Source: Candidatus Moraniibacteriota bacterium
GTDB taxonomy: Bacteria > Patescibacteriota > Minisyncoccia > CAIUEV01 > JAHKAQ01
Assembly (NCBI GenBank): GCA_014729795.1
Contig: WJJI01000046.1
Coordinates: 1-42,065, forward strand
Length of the DNA: 42,065 bases
Reading direction: 5' to 3'
Shown here in pieces: positions 9,114-17,776 of the stretch. The stretch's first letter is position 1, and each line of letters starts with the position of its first letter. Below the pieces are notes generated by a model, which had not been told where the DNA came from, did not search any database, and saw nothing but the letters and a program-made list of their open reading frames with translations. Both the position numbers and the translations under genes were made by a program.

Positions 9114-9698
9114 TTATTCAATACAACAATCGATTGCTTTTTTGACAAGATCGCCGAGTTTTTGAGTAAAAGAGCGATTAGTTTGCTTGGAGGTAGCGGT
9201 TTTTGAAGGGACGGTGGTTGATTGATCGTGTTTGTTGAGTTGGTGACCGGCTATTTTTTTGATATGGTTTTTAGGGATTAGGTCTAGGTTAAGACCCCAA
9301 AAAAGTGAATATAGGTCATAAGCGCGACGAAACATCTGACGGGCCGTTTTTGGTCGTCTTAAACCTTGCTGTTTAGTGCCAACCTCCATTAAACGCATGG
9401 ACGCGGCAAGCAGGTGTTTGGAGATACACCAGACCTCGCCCTCATATTTTTTGATGATTTTTTGAAGTAATTCTTTGCGTATCTCTCTTACCTGATTAAG
9501 CAATTGGTAGTATTTTTTTTTGCCAGTTTTAGCGCCAGTAAAGAAAAAATGTTCTTCAATGCTGATTAAATTCATAATAGCTATGGTTAGGTCCTGGTCA
9601 GAAGAAAGATCCATTTTGTCCTGTTTTTTGAGGTTATCGATTTTTTCGATGAACTTATCTAAGTTTTTGATTGGAGGAGTTTGGTTTTTTTTTGACAT
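9114..9698 (-). CDS. conserved hypothetical protein, helical
   Basis: MSKKNQTPPIKNLDKFIEKIDNLKKQDKMDLSSDQDLTIAIMNLISIEEHFFFTGAKTGKKKYY...; long ORF, no recognised domain. Confidence 0.7.
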   Translation of the reverse strand: MSKKNQTPPIKNLDKFIEKIDNLKKQDKMDLSSDQDLTIAIMNLISIEEHFFFTGAKTGKKKYYQLLNQVREIRKELLQKIIKKYEGEVWCISKHLLAASMRLMEVGTKQQGLRRPKTARQMFRRAYDLYSLFWGLNLDLIPKNHIKKIAGHQLNKHDQSTTVPSKTATSKQTNRSFTQKLGDLVKKAIDCCIE

Positions 9699-9718
9699 AA
9701 GCAGTGTTTATGGTTATA

Positions 9719-10246
9719 TTAGCCGGAAGAAAAGACCGGTAATAGTAAGTAAAGAATAACGCTGGCTAAAAGTAAACCAGCCACCGGAATTATAACTTTT
9801 TGGAAAGGAAAATATACTCGGTTTTGGTTGTATTTTTTAAGGAAAAAGTGCAGTTTGGAGCTAATGATGAAAACTATAGTGCCGCAAAAAACCCCAAATA
9901 AAATTTTATCAAGACCAAAAATTTTATTTTGAGCAACACCGATCATGTTGGCATAATAAAGCGGTAAAAGAATTAAAATATAGGTTAAAATGAATACAGT
10001 TGTTTTGTAAAAAGGGAAAGTCCAGTGTTTTTTTTCAAGAAATAAACAGGTCCAGTAAACTAAACAGATCATCAATCCACCAATCCAAATCCCCGAGATA
10101 GTATCATCGATATTTAAATAACGGGAAAGTCCGATACCAGCGCCAACCGCCACGGTACAGACCGGACAACCAGCGGCTACAGCTTTTTTAAAGGGTAAGC
10201 AGATCAAAAATACAAGCAAAAATCCAAGTAAGTTGATTTTTTTCAT
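9719..10246 (-). CDS. small multi-TM membrane protein with CPVC motif
   Basis: Signal-like N-terminus, then AAGCPVCTVAVGAGIGLSRYLNIDDTISGIWIGGL, with further hydrophobic helices. Confidence 0.7.
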   Translation of the reverse strand: MKKINLLGFLLVFLICLPFKKAVAAGCPVCTVAVGAGIGLSRYLNIDDTISGIWIGGLMICLVYWTCLFLEKKHWTFPFYKTTVFILTYILILLPLYYANMIGVAQNKIFGLDKILFGVFCGTIVFIISSKLHFFLKKYNQNRVYFPFQKVIIPVAGLLLASVILYLLLPVFSSG

Positions 10247-10304
10247 GGTTTATACAATGATTAGACTTTTAATATAGCAAAAATTGGTTATTTTTAAAAG
10301 TACC

Positions 10305-10370
10305 GTAACTTAAACATTTGGTAAGTTTCTAGAGAGAAATCGGTGTTTTTCTAAAAAATTTTTCTAAGAG
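10305..10370. repeat. intergenic palindromic element, copy B (short, internally deleted form)
   Basis: Left arm GTAACTTAAACATTTGGTAAGTTTCTAGAGAGAAA joined directly to right arm TCGGTGTTTTTCTAAAAAATTTTTCTAAG; compare TTGGTATTTTCTACAAAATTTTTCTAAG in copy A. Confidence 0.55.
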
Positions 10371-11386
10371 TGGAATTGATATGTATATTGATCTTGTAAC
10401 CGCCCCTCAACCGAGTAGTTTTTGACTCTGATTTGATTAGCTTGGATCTGAACGATGAGAAAATTATTGTCGCGATAAGCGTATTGAATGTTATTTTGCT
10501 TAATTTTCTCTGTTTTTGGTTTTTTGTGATCAAAGGCGTCGGTGTTGCCAACGATGAATTGCAGGATTTGATTTTGAGCTTGAGGGTAAGTTTTAGAATC
10601 GATAAGAGAGCGGCTGTGGAGATGTTCATGACCGCTAAAAATCGCGGTAACTGAATAATGATCTAAGATAGCCCAGAGTTCATCTCTTTGATCTGGGTAC
10701 CGATCAAGGCTTTCTGTGATTTTTGACCCGGTAGGAAAAGCCGGAGCGTGAAAAAAAACAAAAGTATGGGTTTTTTGATTGATTTTTAAGTCTTGTTTCA
10801 GCCAATCAAGTTGAATTTGGCTGATTTGATTGTCAACCGGATGTGAGGAGTTGAGTACAATAAAGCGAGCATTACCATAATCAAAAGAATAAACGCTTTC
10901 TTTATAGCCTTGGGGACCGTTTTGAGGCATCATTAAAGCATTTTGCCAGTACTTAAGCGAATCCGAATCGTGATAATCATGATTGCCAATAGTAACAAAA
11001 GTTTTGGGCAACAGTTTGGGGCCGAGAATTTTTTTCCAGTGTCGGATTTTTTTTGGGCATTCATGATCATCGCAACTTGAGATTTGATCGCCTACGGAGA
11101 CAACAAAGTCAGGATTTAATTTTTCTAAAGATTTGACCGCCAGTTGTAAGTCGCCATCATGATCATCCGGTTCAAATCGTTGAGTGTCGCCAAGCACCGC
11201 GAAGCTAAAATGCTCTAATTCCGTCAGAGCAGGAGGATCAACCACCATTTGATTGTTAGCTTGTCGGTAAATGTTTTGTTGAAACTGCAAAGCGGCTGTG
11301 ATTTTCCGATAGCTAAAAAAAATAATAATCGCAATAATAGGCGGTAAAAGCATCAGAATCGCGAGCATGGATATTTTTTTGTTCAT
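10364..11386 (-). CDS. membrane-anchored metallophosphoesterase (calcineurin-like)
   Basis: N-terminal TM; metal motifs FAVLGDTQRFEPDDHDGD, SVGDQISS, IGNHDYHDSD, FFHAPAFP, FSGHEHLHSR. Confidence 0.93.
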   Translation of the reverse strand: MNKKISMLAILMLLPPIIAIIIFFSYRKITAALQFQQNIYRQANNQMVVDPPALTELEHFSFAVLGDTQRFEPDDHDGDLQLAVKSLEKLNPDFVVSVGDQISSCDDHECPKKIRHWKKILGPKLLPKTFVTIGNHDYHDSDSLKYWQNALMMPQNGPQGYKESVYSFDYGNARFIVLNSSHPVDNQISQIQLDWLKQDLKINQKTHTFVFFHAPAFPTGSKITESLDRYPDQRDELWAILDHYSVTAIFSGHEHLHSRSLIDSKTYPQAQNQILQFIVGNTDAFDHKKPKTEKIKQNNIQYAYRDNNFLIVQIQANQIRVKNYSVEGRLQDQYTYQFHS

Positions 11387-11486
11387 GGAAATAGATTAAT
11401 GTTTTGCTCTATTTTAAAATTATTTCTATATTAGTAAAGGGCCGAGAGCAAAACCTTGCTTAATCAGGATTTTTTAATATAGCGAG

Positions 11487-11604
11487 TTATGTGGAACTTT
11501 ACTTAAGTTGATAACTTTATAGACAAAAATACCACGGTTTTTTTCCGACATATTGAGTTTGTCTTAAAAAACCAGGTATTTTCAAATTTTTTTTAAGCGC
11601 GTAA
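11487..11604. repeat. intergenic palindromic element, copy C (about 118 bp)
   Basis: Right end GTCTTAAAAAACCAGGTATTTTCAAATTTTTTTTAAGCGCGTAAG aligns with copy E GTCTTTTAAAAATCCCGGTATTTTTTACAAAATCTTCCTAAGCGCGTAAT. Left arm ACTTAAGTTGATAACTTTATAGACAAAAATACCACGGTTTTTTT. Left boundary approximate. Confidence 0.6.
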
Positions 11605-11682
11605 GTTTTATTATGATTGAACCAAATTAAGTTGTAATAAGGACTGAAAATAATAAAGTTTTAACAACAAGCAAGAGTAATC

Positions 11683-12378
11683 ATGTTTTTATTATATATA
11701 AGCGAAACATATAAAGGTAATTGGTATCTATTGGGATCGGTTTTTTTAGTTGCCGGCGATTACATTGAGTTAACAGGAGATTTTGAGCAGCTTTGGCAAA
11801 AACTGGGTTTTAAGGCAAGCACCGAACTTAAAACTCAAGCTTTGTGGTCGGGAAAGGGCAAGTTTAATGGTTTAGATCCTCAAACTCGAGTTAAAGCCGC
11901 TAAAGAAATTTCTCAATGGTTGGGATCGTTGAATAATCTTAATTTTTTTCTAGGGTTTCGTTTTATTGAAGGCGATGATAACTTGGCTTATTGGAAAGTG
12001 CTAAACGGAATTGTTAAGAAAATGTATTTGCGAGTCGCAAGAAGAGCGCAAAGACCCAAACAAGTTTTAGTGGTGTTTGGCAAGGATCCAGAGCCTTTGA
12101 GCAGAACTCGGCGCAATATGATTAGGATTTTAAGGCACTATACTTTTAGAGAATATAAAAATAGCAGCTGCCATGTCATGGATTGTGGTTATGAATCCGA
12201 GTATCGATATTCCAGGTTGTTACAGTTAGCTGATTTCGTGGCTTTTTTTATCGGAGAGCAAATGGGTTTAAAGCGGGAGCCAACTTTATTTGAGGAAGTT
12301 GACGACGAACAATTAACTTTAGAAATAGACCAAATTGTGGAGAATATTAAAAAGCGAACCCGGTTAGTCTATGAATAG
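11683..12378 (+). CDS. DUF3800-like protein (divergent)
   Basis: MFLLYISETYKGNWYLLGSVFL (in place of the usual xDESG N-terminus) and C-terminal RYSRLLQLADFVAFFIGEQ, typical of the DUF3800 QLAD motif. Confidence 0.5.
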   Translation: MFLLYISETYKGNWYLLGSVFLVAGDYIELTGDFEQLWQKLGFKASTELKTQALWSGKGKFNGLDPQTRVKAAKEISQWLGSLNNLNFFLGFRFIEGDDNLAYWKVLNGIVKKMYLRVARRAQRPKQVLVVFGKDPEPLSRTRRNMIRILRHYTFREYKNSSCHVMDCGYESEYRYSRLLQLADFVAFFIGEQMGLKREPTLFEEVDDEQLTLEIDQIVENIKKRTRLVYE

Positions 12379-12409
12379 GGTATTCTTTTTGTTTTTTGAA
12401 ATTGGCCGG

Positions 12410-12483
12410 TCGGGCTGGCGGGATTTGAACCCACGACCTCACGCACCCCATGCGTACGCGCTAGCCAGCTGCGCCACAGCCCG
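12410..12483 (-). tRNA. tRNA-Pro(GGG)
   Basis: CGGGCTG-TG-GCGC-AGCTGGCTA-GCGC-G-TACGC-ATGGGGT-GCGTG-AGGTC-GTGGG-TTCAAAT-CCCGC-CAGCCCG-A. Anticodon GGG, C1-G72 pair typical of bacterial tRNA-Pro, no encoded CCA. Confidence 0.95.
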
Positions 12484-12808
12484 GATTGATTTTATTGATA
12501 TTTATATTTGATTGCATGATAAAATAAATTTTTAAGATACGCAAAAAAAAGAGATCACTTTGGTTTAATTAAACATTTTTAAAATTTGATTTTTCCCAAA
12601 TTTATTGTTAATCGTGATTTAATCATTTTTTACTATTTTTTTTAATTTTTTTTTGCTAGACTAAAATTACCGATAAGAAGCGAGCGAGAAAAGTGCCACA
12701 GAAAAACTCGGGTTCTAATTGTTTAGATTTTTATGAATTTATTAAGCCGACTTTGAGTTTAGAATCAGAATTTGAAATCTAAATTTTAATATCATTAAAA
12801 ATAAATAA

Positions 12809-13528
12809 ATGTCAAGTTTAGTTTTTGACATCGAAACAGTGGGCGAGGATTACAATAAGATGGACAAAACCACGAAAGAGGCTTTAACTTATTGGATTGA
12901 AAGGGAATCCATGAGCGAGACTGAGTATAAAAAAAACGTTGATCGGGTAAAAGAACGCCTAGGTTTGTCGCCATTTACGGGTAAGATTGTTTCAGTTGCT
13001 GTTTTAAATCCGGATAGCGGCAAGGGCGCGGTTTTTTTTCAGGCGCCGGGCAAGACTTTAAGCAAAACTCAAAAAAACGGAATTGAATATGTATCCGGCA
13101 CGGAAAAGCAAATTTTGGAAAATTTTTGGAAAACCGCGGAAAAATACGATGAATTTGTTACCTATAACGGTAAATCTTTTGATGTGCCTTACTTGATTAT
13201 CAGATCAGCGGTTCATGAAATTAAGCCCACTAAAAATATTATGAGTAATCGGTATTATCGTAGTCAGGATCCAAAAGCCAAACATGTAGATTTATTGGAT
13301 CAATTAACATTTTATGGAGCGGTTTATAGCCGAGCCAAGCTGCATGTAGTTTGCAGAGCTTTTGGAATTGAAAGTCCGAAAAATCAAGGAGTGGACGGGG
13401 CTGACGTGGCGCGGTTATTTCAAAAAGGGTTTTTCCAAAAGATTGCTGATTATAATGTTGGCGATGTAAAATCTACCGCTAAAGTTTATAAAATTTGGAG
13501 AAAGTATATTAAATTTGAATATGATTGA
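12809..13528 (+). CDS. PolB-like 3'-5' exonuclease (RNase H-fold)
   Basis: SSLVFDIETVGEDYNKM (ExoI DxE), FVTYNGKSFDVPYLIIRS (ExoII), HVDLLDQLTFYGA, KIADYNVGDVKSTAKVYKIW (ExoIII-like). Ends with TGA. Confidence 0.85.
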   Translation: MSSLVFDIETVGEDYNKMDKTTKEALTYWIERESMSETEYKKNVDRVKERLGLSPFTGKIVSVAVLNPDSGKGAVFFQAPGKTLSKTQKNGIEYVSGTEKQILENFWKTAEKYDEFVTYNGKSFDVPYLIIRSAVHEIKPTKNIMSNRYYRSQDPKAKHVDLLDQLTFYGAVYSRAKLHVVCRAFGIESPKNQGVDGADVARLFQKGFFQKIADYNVGDVKSTAKVYKIWRKYIKFEYD

Positions 13529-13591
13529 GAGAGGCCAGGCCGGACTTTGTTAAATCAATCTTTGCCATAAGTGATGAATTGGCTTAAATTG

Positions 13592-13619
13592 TTGTCAGAA
13601 TGGAATACTGTGGTACATT
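13592..13619 (+). promoter_or_regulatory. candidate promoter upstream of the ImmA/IrrE gene
   Basis: TTGTCA (13592-13597), 16-bp spacer, TACATT (13614-13619). Consensus resemblance only. Confidence 0.3.
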
Positions 13620-13682
13620 ATAAATAGAGGAGGCTATCAAATTATAAGATAGAAAACACCTAAGGGGTTAAAAAAACAGATG

Positions 13683-14207
13683 ATGAAAAAACAGACTAAA
13701 AATCAATACACGACTGAGGAAATTAAGGATCGGGCAAAACAGCTTATTGCTAAGGCTGAGGCCAAGACTGACACGCCAGTTGATATTACCTCTTTGGCTC
13801 AACAAATAGGCTATCGAGTGTATGAGGTTAATTTTGATGACCCTCAAGTAGCGGGAATGGTAGTAGACTCGGATAAAGAAAAGAGTATTTACGTGTCGGA
13901 AAATGACCCTGAAGGCAGAAAAAGATTTACTATAGCTCATGAATTAGGCCATGTGATATTGCATCATCAGGAGCTAGCCGCTAATCAAAGGATTGTTGAT
14001 TATCGGAAACCCTTGACTGACTATAAAGATACAGATGATTTAAAAAGAGAAGTTGAGGCTAATATGTTCGCGGCTGAAATTCTTATGCCTGAAGATCTTA
14101 CTAAAAAGTTATGGGAATTTAAGCAGGACGTGGATGATCTAGCCGGTTTTTTTAAGGTTTCTCAAAAGGCGGCTTTGGTGAGATTAGAAAGTTTGGCTTT
14201 GATTTAA
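13683..14207 (+). CDS. ImmA/IrrE family metallo-endopeptidase
   Basis: HExxH in RKRFTIAHELGHVILHHQEL; downstream EVEANMFAAEILMPEDL; N-terminal VDITSLAQQIGYRVYEV. ATG at 13683 or 13680. Confidence 0.92.
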   Translation: MKKQTKNQYTTEEIKDRAKQLIAKAEAKTDTPVDITSLAQQIGYRVYEVNFDDPQVAGMVVDSDKEKSIYVSENDPEGRKRFTIAHELGHVILHHQELAANQRIVDYRKPLTDYKDTDDLKREVEANMFAAEILMPEDLTKKLWEFKQDVDDLAGFFKVSQKAALVRLESLALI

Positions 14208-14320
14208 AGTAACTTGGGTATCTTATAGATTTTTTTGAGAAAAGCTTGGCTTGTGTTTTTATACCCAATATGTTTTATAAAAATCCCGATTTTTAATTAT
14301 TTTTTTAGCTTTTAGACTCC
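14208..14320. repeat. possible degenerate copy F of the palindromic element
   Basis: Right arm ATGTTTTATAAAAATCCCGATTTTTAATTATTTTTTTAGC resembles copy E ATGTCTTTTAAAAATCCCGGTATTTTTTACAAAATCTTCCTAAGC. Left arm is weak and termini have decayed. Confidence 0.3.
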
Positions 14321-14409
14321 AGGCGGCTATTTAAAGAAAATCCGGGTGGGTTGTAAAGCCAGATCAAGAAAAAACGAGAAGGTTTTTTAGTTTTAAAAAC
14401 ATTGCTTAT

Positions 14410-14778
14410 ATGGAGGAGAAGAAAATTCCAACTTTTAATGTTAAACAGAGGACTGAACGAAAAAGCGATACTGAGATATCTGACACTATCGAAACAAGTC
14501 TGATAGGATATTTCGATGGTTTAAGAAAATTAAGAAGATCATACGCGACCAAGCTTTTTTATCTGTTGTCAGCGGAAGTGGCGGTTATGGGAGTGATTTT
14601 AATTTTTTCCGGTATGGGAGTGTTAGCTTTTGATGAATGGTTAGTGGCTTTATTCGCAGAAACCGTATTGGTGCAAACCGCGGTTACAATCAGAATCGTG
14701 GTTAAGAATTTATTTCCTGAGAACAAGCTAGAGAGTGAAATATTGAATTTTTTCTCTAAGAAAAATGACTTAAGTTGA
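14410..14778 (+). CDS. small two-TM membrane protein
   Basis: N-terminal cytoplasmic segment, TM1 LFYLLSAEVAVMGVILIFSGMGVLAF, TM2 WLVALFAETVLVQTAVTIRIVVKNLFPEN. Confidence 0.7.
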   Translation: MEEKKIPTFNVKQRTERKSDTEISDTIETSLIGYFDGLRKLRRSYATKLFYLLSAEVAVMGVILIFSGMGVLAFDEWLVALFAETVLVQTAVTIRIVVKNLFPENKLESEILNFFSKKNDLS

Positions 14779-15921
14779 GGCTACTTGTCGGTAAACGGCC
14801 AGGGTTTTTTTAGCGCAAGTTTGCCAATTGAATTTATCAGACCTTTTAAGCCCTTTTTGAATCAGGTTTTGCCTGATTTTTTTATTGGTTAAAACCTTGT
14901 GAATTTGTTGAGCAAATGTTTGAGTGTCGAAAGGGTCAACTAAAATACCGGCTTGGTTAATAATTTCTCCGTGACAAGAAAGATCCGAGGCGATAATCGG
15001 GACCGCACTTTTCATTACTTCCACCAAAGGTAGGTTAAAGCCTTCATAAATACTGGGGGAGGCATACAGACTGGCGGCAGCGTAAAGAATAGGTAAATCT
15101 TGTTCCTTAACATAACCCAAAAGACGAACTCGTTTCCTCAAAACCAAATCTCGCAAGCATCTATTGATGCGATAATCGTAATGATAGCCTTTTTCACCAG
15201 CTAAAGCTAAAACCGTGTCAGAGTCGGGATAAAGGGTTAGATATTGTCGAAAAGCTTTGATTAAAGCCGGGATGTTTTTTCGAGGTTGCAGCGAGCCAAC
15301 GTTGAGAATATAAGACGTTTTGAGGTTGTATTTGTTGCGAACGGTTTGGATTTTATCCGAATCAAATTGTTCTTTGGGTCCAAAAATTTTGTCTTTGATA
15401 CCATTGTAAATCGTAGTGATTTTTTGGCTGGCAACTTTAGGAAAAAAATTAGTTATTTGTTTTTTGGTAAACTTAGAAACCGTGATTATGTGGTTAGCTT
15501 TTTTTAAAGATTTGGGAATAAAAAAGTTAAGCAGCATTTGATCTGATTTTTTTAGATAACCAGGGTGAACTTTAAAAGAAACATCGTGGATGGTAGTGAT
15601 TAATTTAGTTGATGTAGGTAAGACCAAGGGCGTAATGTATTGAACATGCACCAAATCAATTTTTTTGGCTTTTAAAAATTTAGGAAGGGCGTAAAAGGTC
15701 CAAAACATTTTATGTCCGGGAGTGATGTAATTGATTCGGAAATTTTCAGGCAGATCTTGAAGAATTTTTTTGGCGATAGCTTCGCCTTCAAAACAGTCAG
15801 TGCAAAGAAAATATTGATTTTTTTGATCCAACCGGGCTAAGTTTTTGATCAAGTTTGTGATATAAGTTTCATCTCCGGTTTGACGCCGGCCGATTTTTCT
15901 GATATCGATAGCGATTCTCAT
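14770..15921 (-). CDS. glycosyltransferase family 1/GT4-type
   Basis: MRIAIDIRKIGRRQTGDETYITNL; ITVSKFTKKQI; ILNVGSLQPRKNIPALIKAF; SPSIYEGFNLPLVEVMKSAVPIIASDLSCHGEI. Confidence 0.93.
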   Translation of the reverse strand: MRIAIDIRKIGRRQTGDETYITNLIKNLARLDQKNQYFLCTDCFEGEAIAKKILQDLPENFRINYITPGHKMFWTFYALPKFLKAKKIDLVHVQYITPLVLPTSTKLITTIHDVSFKVHPGYLKKSDQMLLNFFIPKSLKKANHIITVSKFTKKQITNFFPKVASQKITTIYNGIKDKIFGPKEQFDSDKIQTVRNKYNLKTSYILNVGSLQPRKNIPALIKAFRQYLTLYPDSDTVLALAGEKGYHYDYRINRCLRDLVLRKRVRLLGYVKEQDLPILYAAASLYASPSIYEGFNLPLVEVMKSAVPIIASDLSCHGEIINQAGILVDPFDTQTFAQQIHKVLTNKKIRQNLIQKGLKRSDKFNWQTCAKKTLAVYRQVAST

Positions 15922-16068
15922 AGAATAGGTAGGTTTAATATAAGAGACTATTACCCAATAAAGACGAAATTTGAAATATAGTCATTATATTAAACTTTTT
16001 TGCATTAAAACACAACACAAAACAAGGATCTTTGATTACTCTAATATTGTTATTAATAAAAATGATTA

Positions 16069-17583
16069 TTATTCATACTTGCGGTATTGCAGGGCCTCGG
16101 CCAAGTGCTGTTTTTTAATTAAGGAGCTATTTTCTAGATCAGCAATGGTGCGAGTTATTTTAAGAATTTTGTAATACGAGCGAGTGGAAAGCTTAAAAAC
16201 AGAAATGGCTTTTTTAAGCATTTGATTGCTGATTTGATCTAGTTGGCAATGTTGTTCGATTAATTTGAGAGGCATTTCGCTATTGGAATAGATTTGAGTT
16301 GTTTGAAAGCGTTGTTTTTGCATGGCTTTTGCTAGTTTAATTTGCTTTTTAATTGTATGTGTTAACTGTTGATCGGGTTGAGATTTGAGTTTTTGGTAAT
16401 TTACCGGATTGATTTCTAAAAACAGATCAAAGCGATCAATAACCGGCCCGGAAAGTTTGGCTTTGTATTTTGCTACGGTGTAGGGATTGCAGACGCATTC
16501 TCGATCGGGGTCTGTGAGATAACCGCAAGGACACGGATTCATAGCGCCGATAAGAATAAAATTAGCCGGAAAGGTGACGGTGCCGCTTGAACGAGAAATA
16601 CTGATAACACGATCCTCTAGGGGCTGACGTAAGCTATCAAGGGTTTTTTGCGGAAATTCTAGAATTTCATCAAGAAATAAAACTCCTCGGTGAGATAAAG
16701 TTATTTCACCGGGAGTAATTTTGGAGCCCCCGCCCACCAAGGCCGCGGTTGAAGCGGTATGGTGGGGGCTTCGGAAAGGCCGGTTTTCAATAATAGGGTG
16801 TTCAGTGGGTAATAAGCCAGCAATTGAGTAAATTTTAGTGACTTCAAGTTTTTCTTGAAAACATAAAGCAGGTAAAATGGAAGGCAGGGCTTTGGCTAAA
16901 AAGGTCTTACCGGTACCGGGCGGACCGTTAAATAATAGATTATGACCGCCTGCCGCGGCGATTGCCAGTGCGCGTTTGCCTTTTTCCTGGCCTTTGATAT
17001 TGGAAAAGTCATGATCAGTATTGATGGTGTTTTTAATCGGTTTGGTTGGAGTCGGCTTAAACGGTTGGAGTTTTCCGTTTAAATACGTGAAATAGTCGGT
17101 TAGTGATTTTAGAGCCACAACTTCAATGCCTTTGATGATGGCTGCTTCTTGAGCGTTGGCCCAGGGTAAAAAGATTTTTTGGAAATTTTTTTCCGCTGCT
17201 TCGATAACCACAGGTAATATGCCATTGGTTTTTCTTAGGGTTCCGTTTAAGGATAACTCGCCAATAAAGATGCTTTTTGGCTCAAGACTAGGGATTTGTC
17301 CGGTAGCTTCCAGGATGGAAATAGCAATTGGCAAATCTAAACCACCACCGGTTTTGCGTAAATTTGAAGGAGCTAGCGAAACCGTGAGGCGGCCAAAATG
17401 ATAAGGCGGTTTAAAGCCACTGTTTTTAATAGCGGCATTAACTCGCTCTTTGCTTTCCTTTACTGCCGTATCAGCTAATCCTACAATATTAAAGCAATGC
17501 ATACCGTTGGTTCTGTCGGTTTCGATTTCGATTTGGCGACAATCCAAACCGGTTAGTACAAAAGATTTAAGTTGAGAAAACAT
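16069..17583 (-). CDS. comM: YifB/ComM family Mg-chelatase-like AAA ATPase
   Basis: LKSFVLTGLDCRQIEIETD; Walker A LLFNGPPGTGKTFLAKALPSILP; FRSPHHTASTAALVGGG; GVLFLDEILEF; AMNPCPCGYLTDPDRECVCNP. Confidence 0.95.
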   Translation of the reverse strand: MFSQLKSFVLTGLDCRQIEIETDRTNGMHCFNIVGLADTAVKESKERVNAAIKNSGFKPPYHFGRLTVSLAPSNLRKTGGGLDLPIAISILEATGQIPSLEPKSIFIGELSLNGTLRKTNGILPVVIEAAEKNFQKIFLPWANAQEAAIIKGIEVVALKSLTDYFTYLNGKLQPFKPTPTKPIKNTINTDHDFSNIKGQEKGKRALAIAAAGGHNLLFNGPPGTGKTFLAKALPSILPALCFQEKLEVTKIYSIAGLLPTEHPIIENRPFRSPHHTASTAALVGGGSKITPGEITLSHRGVLFLDEILEFPQKTLDSLRQPLEDRVISISRSSGTVTFPANFILIGAMNPCPCGYLTDPDRECVCNPYTVAKYKAKLSGPVIDRFDLFLEINPVNYQKLKSQPDQQLTHTIKKQIKLAKAMQKQRFQTTQIYSNSEMPLKLIEQHCQLDQISNQMLKKAISVFKLSTRSYYKILKITRTIADLENSSLIKKQHLAEALQYRKYE

Positions 17584-17776
17584 AAAAAGTGAGGATCATA
17601 AATAACGGATTAAGTTTTACTATATAAATTTGAGATTAGCGCCTTATCTTTTTAGGATTTATTGTTGAATAAACAAGCACTATTAATTTTTTTAATCTTT
17701 CTAAATGCTTAAGCACTAGAATATTCAAAAGACTAACAAATTAATTCTAAAATTTGTTTAAAAAAGAGATGAAAAT

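Noticed and set aside
10351-10629. Minus-strand 92-aa ORF overlapping the metallophosphoesterase C-terminus
   Set aside because: Alternative frame within a conserved gene; no features.
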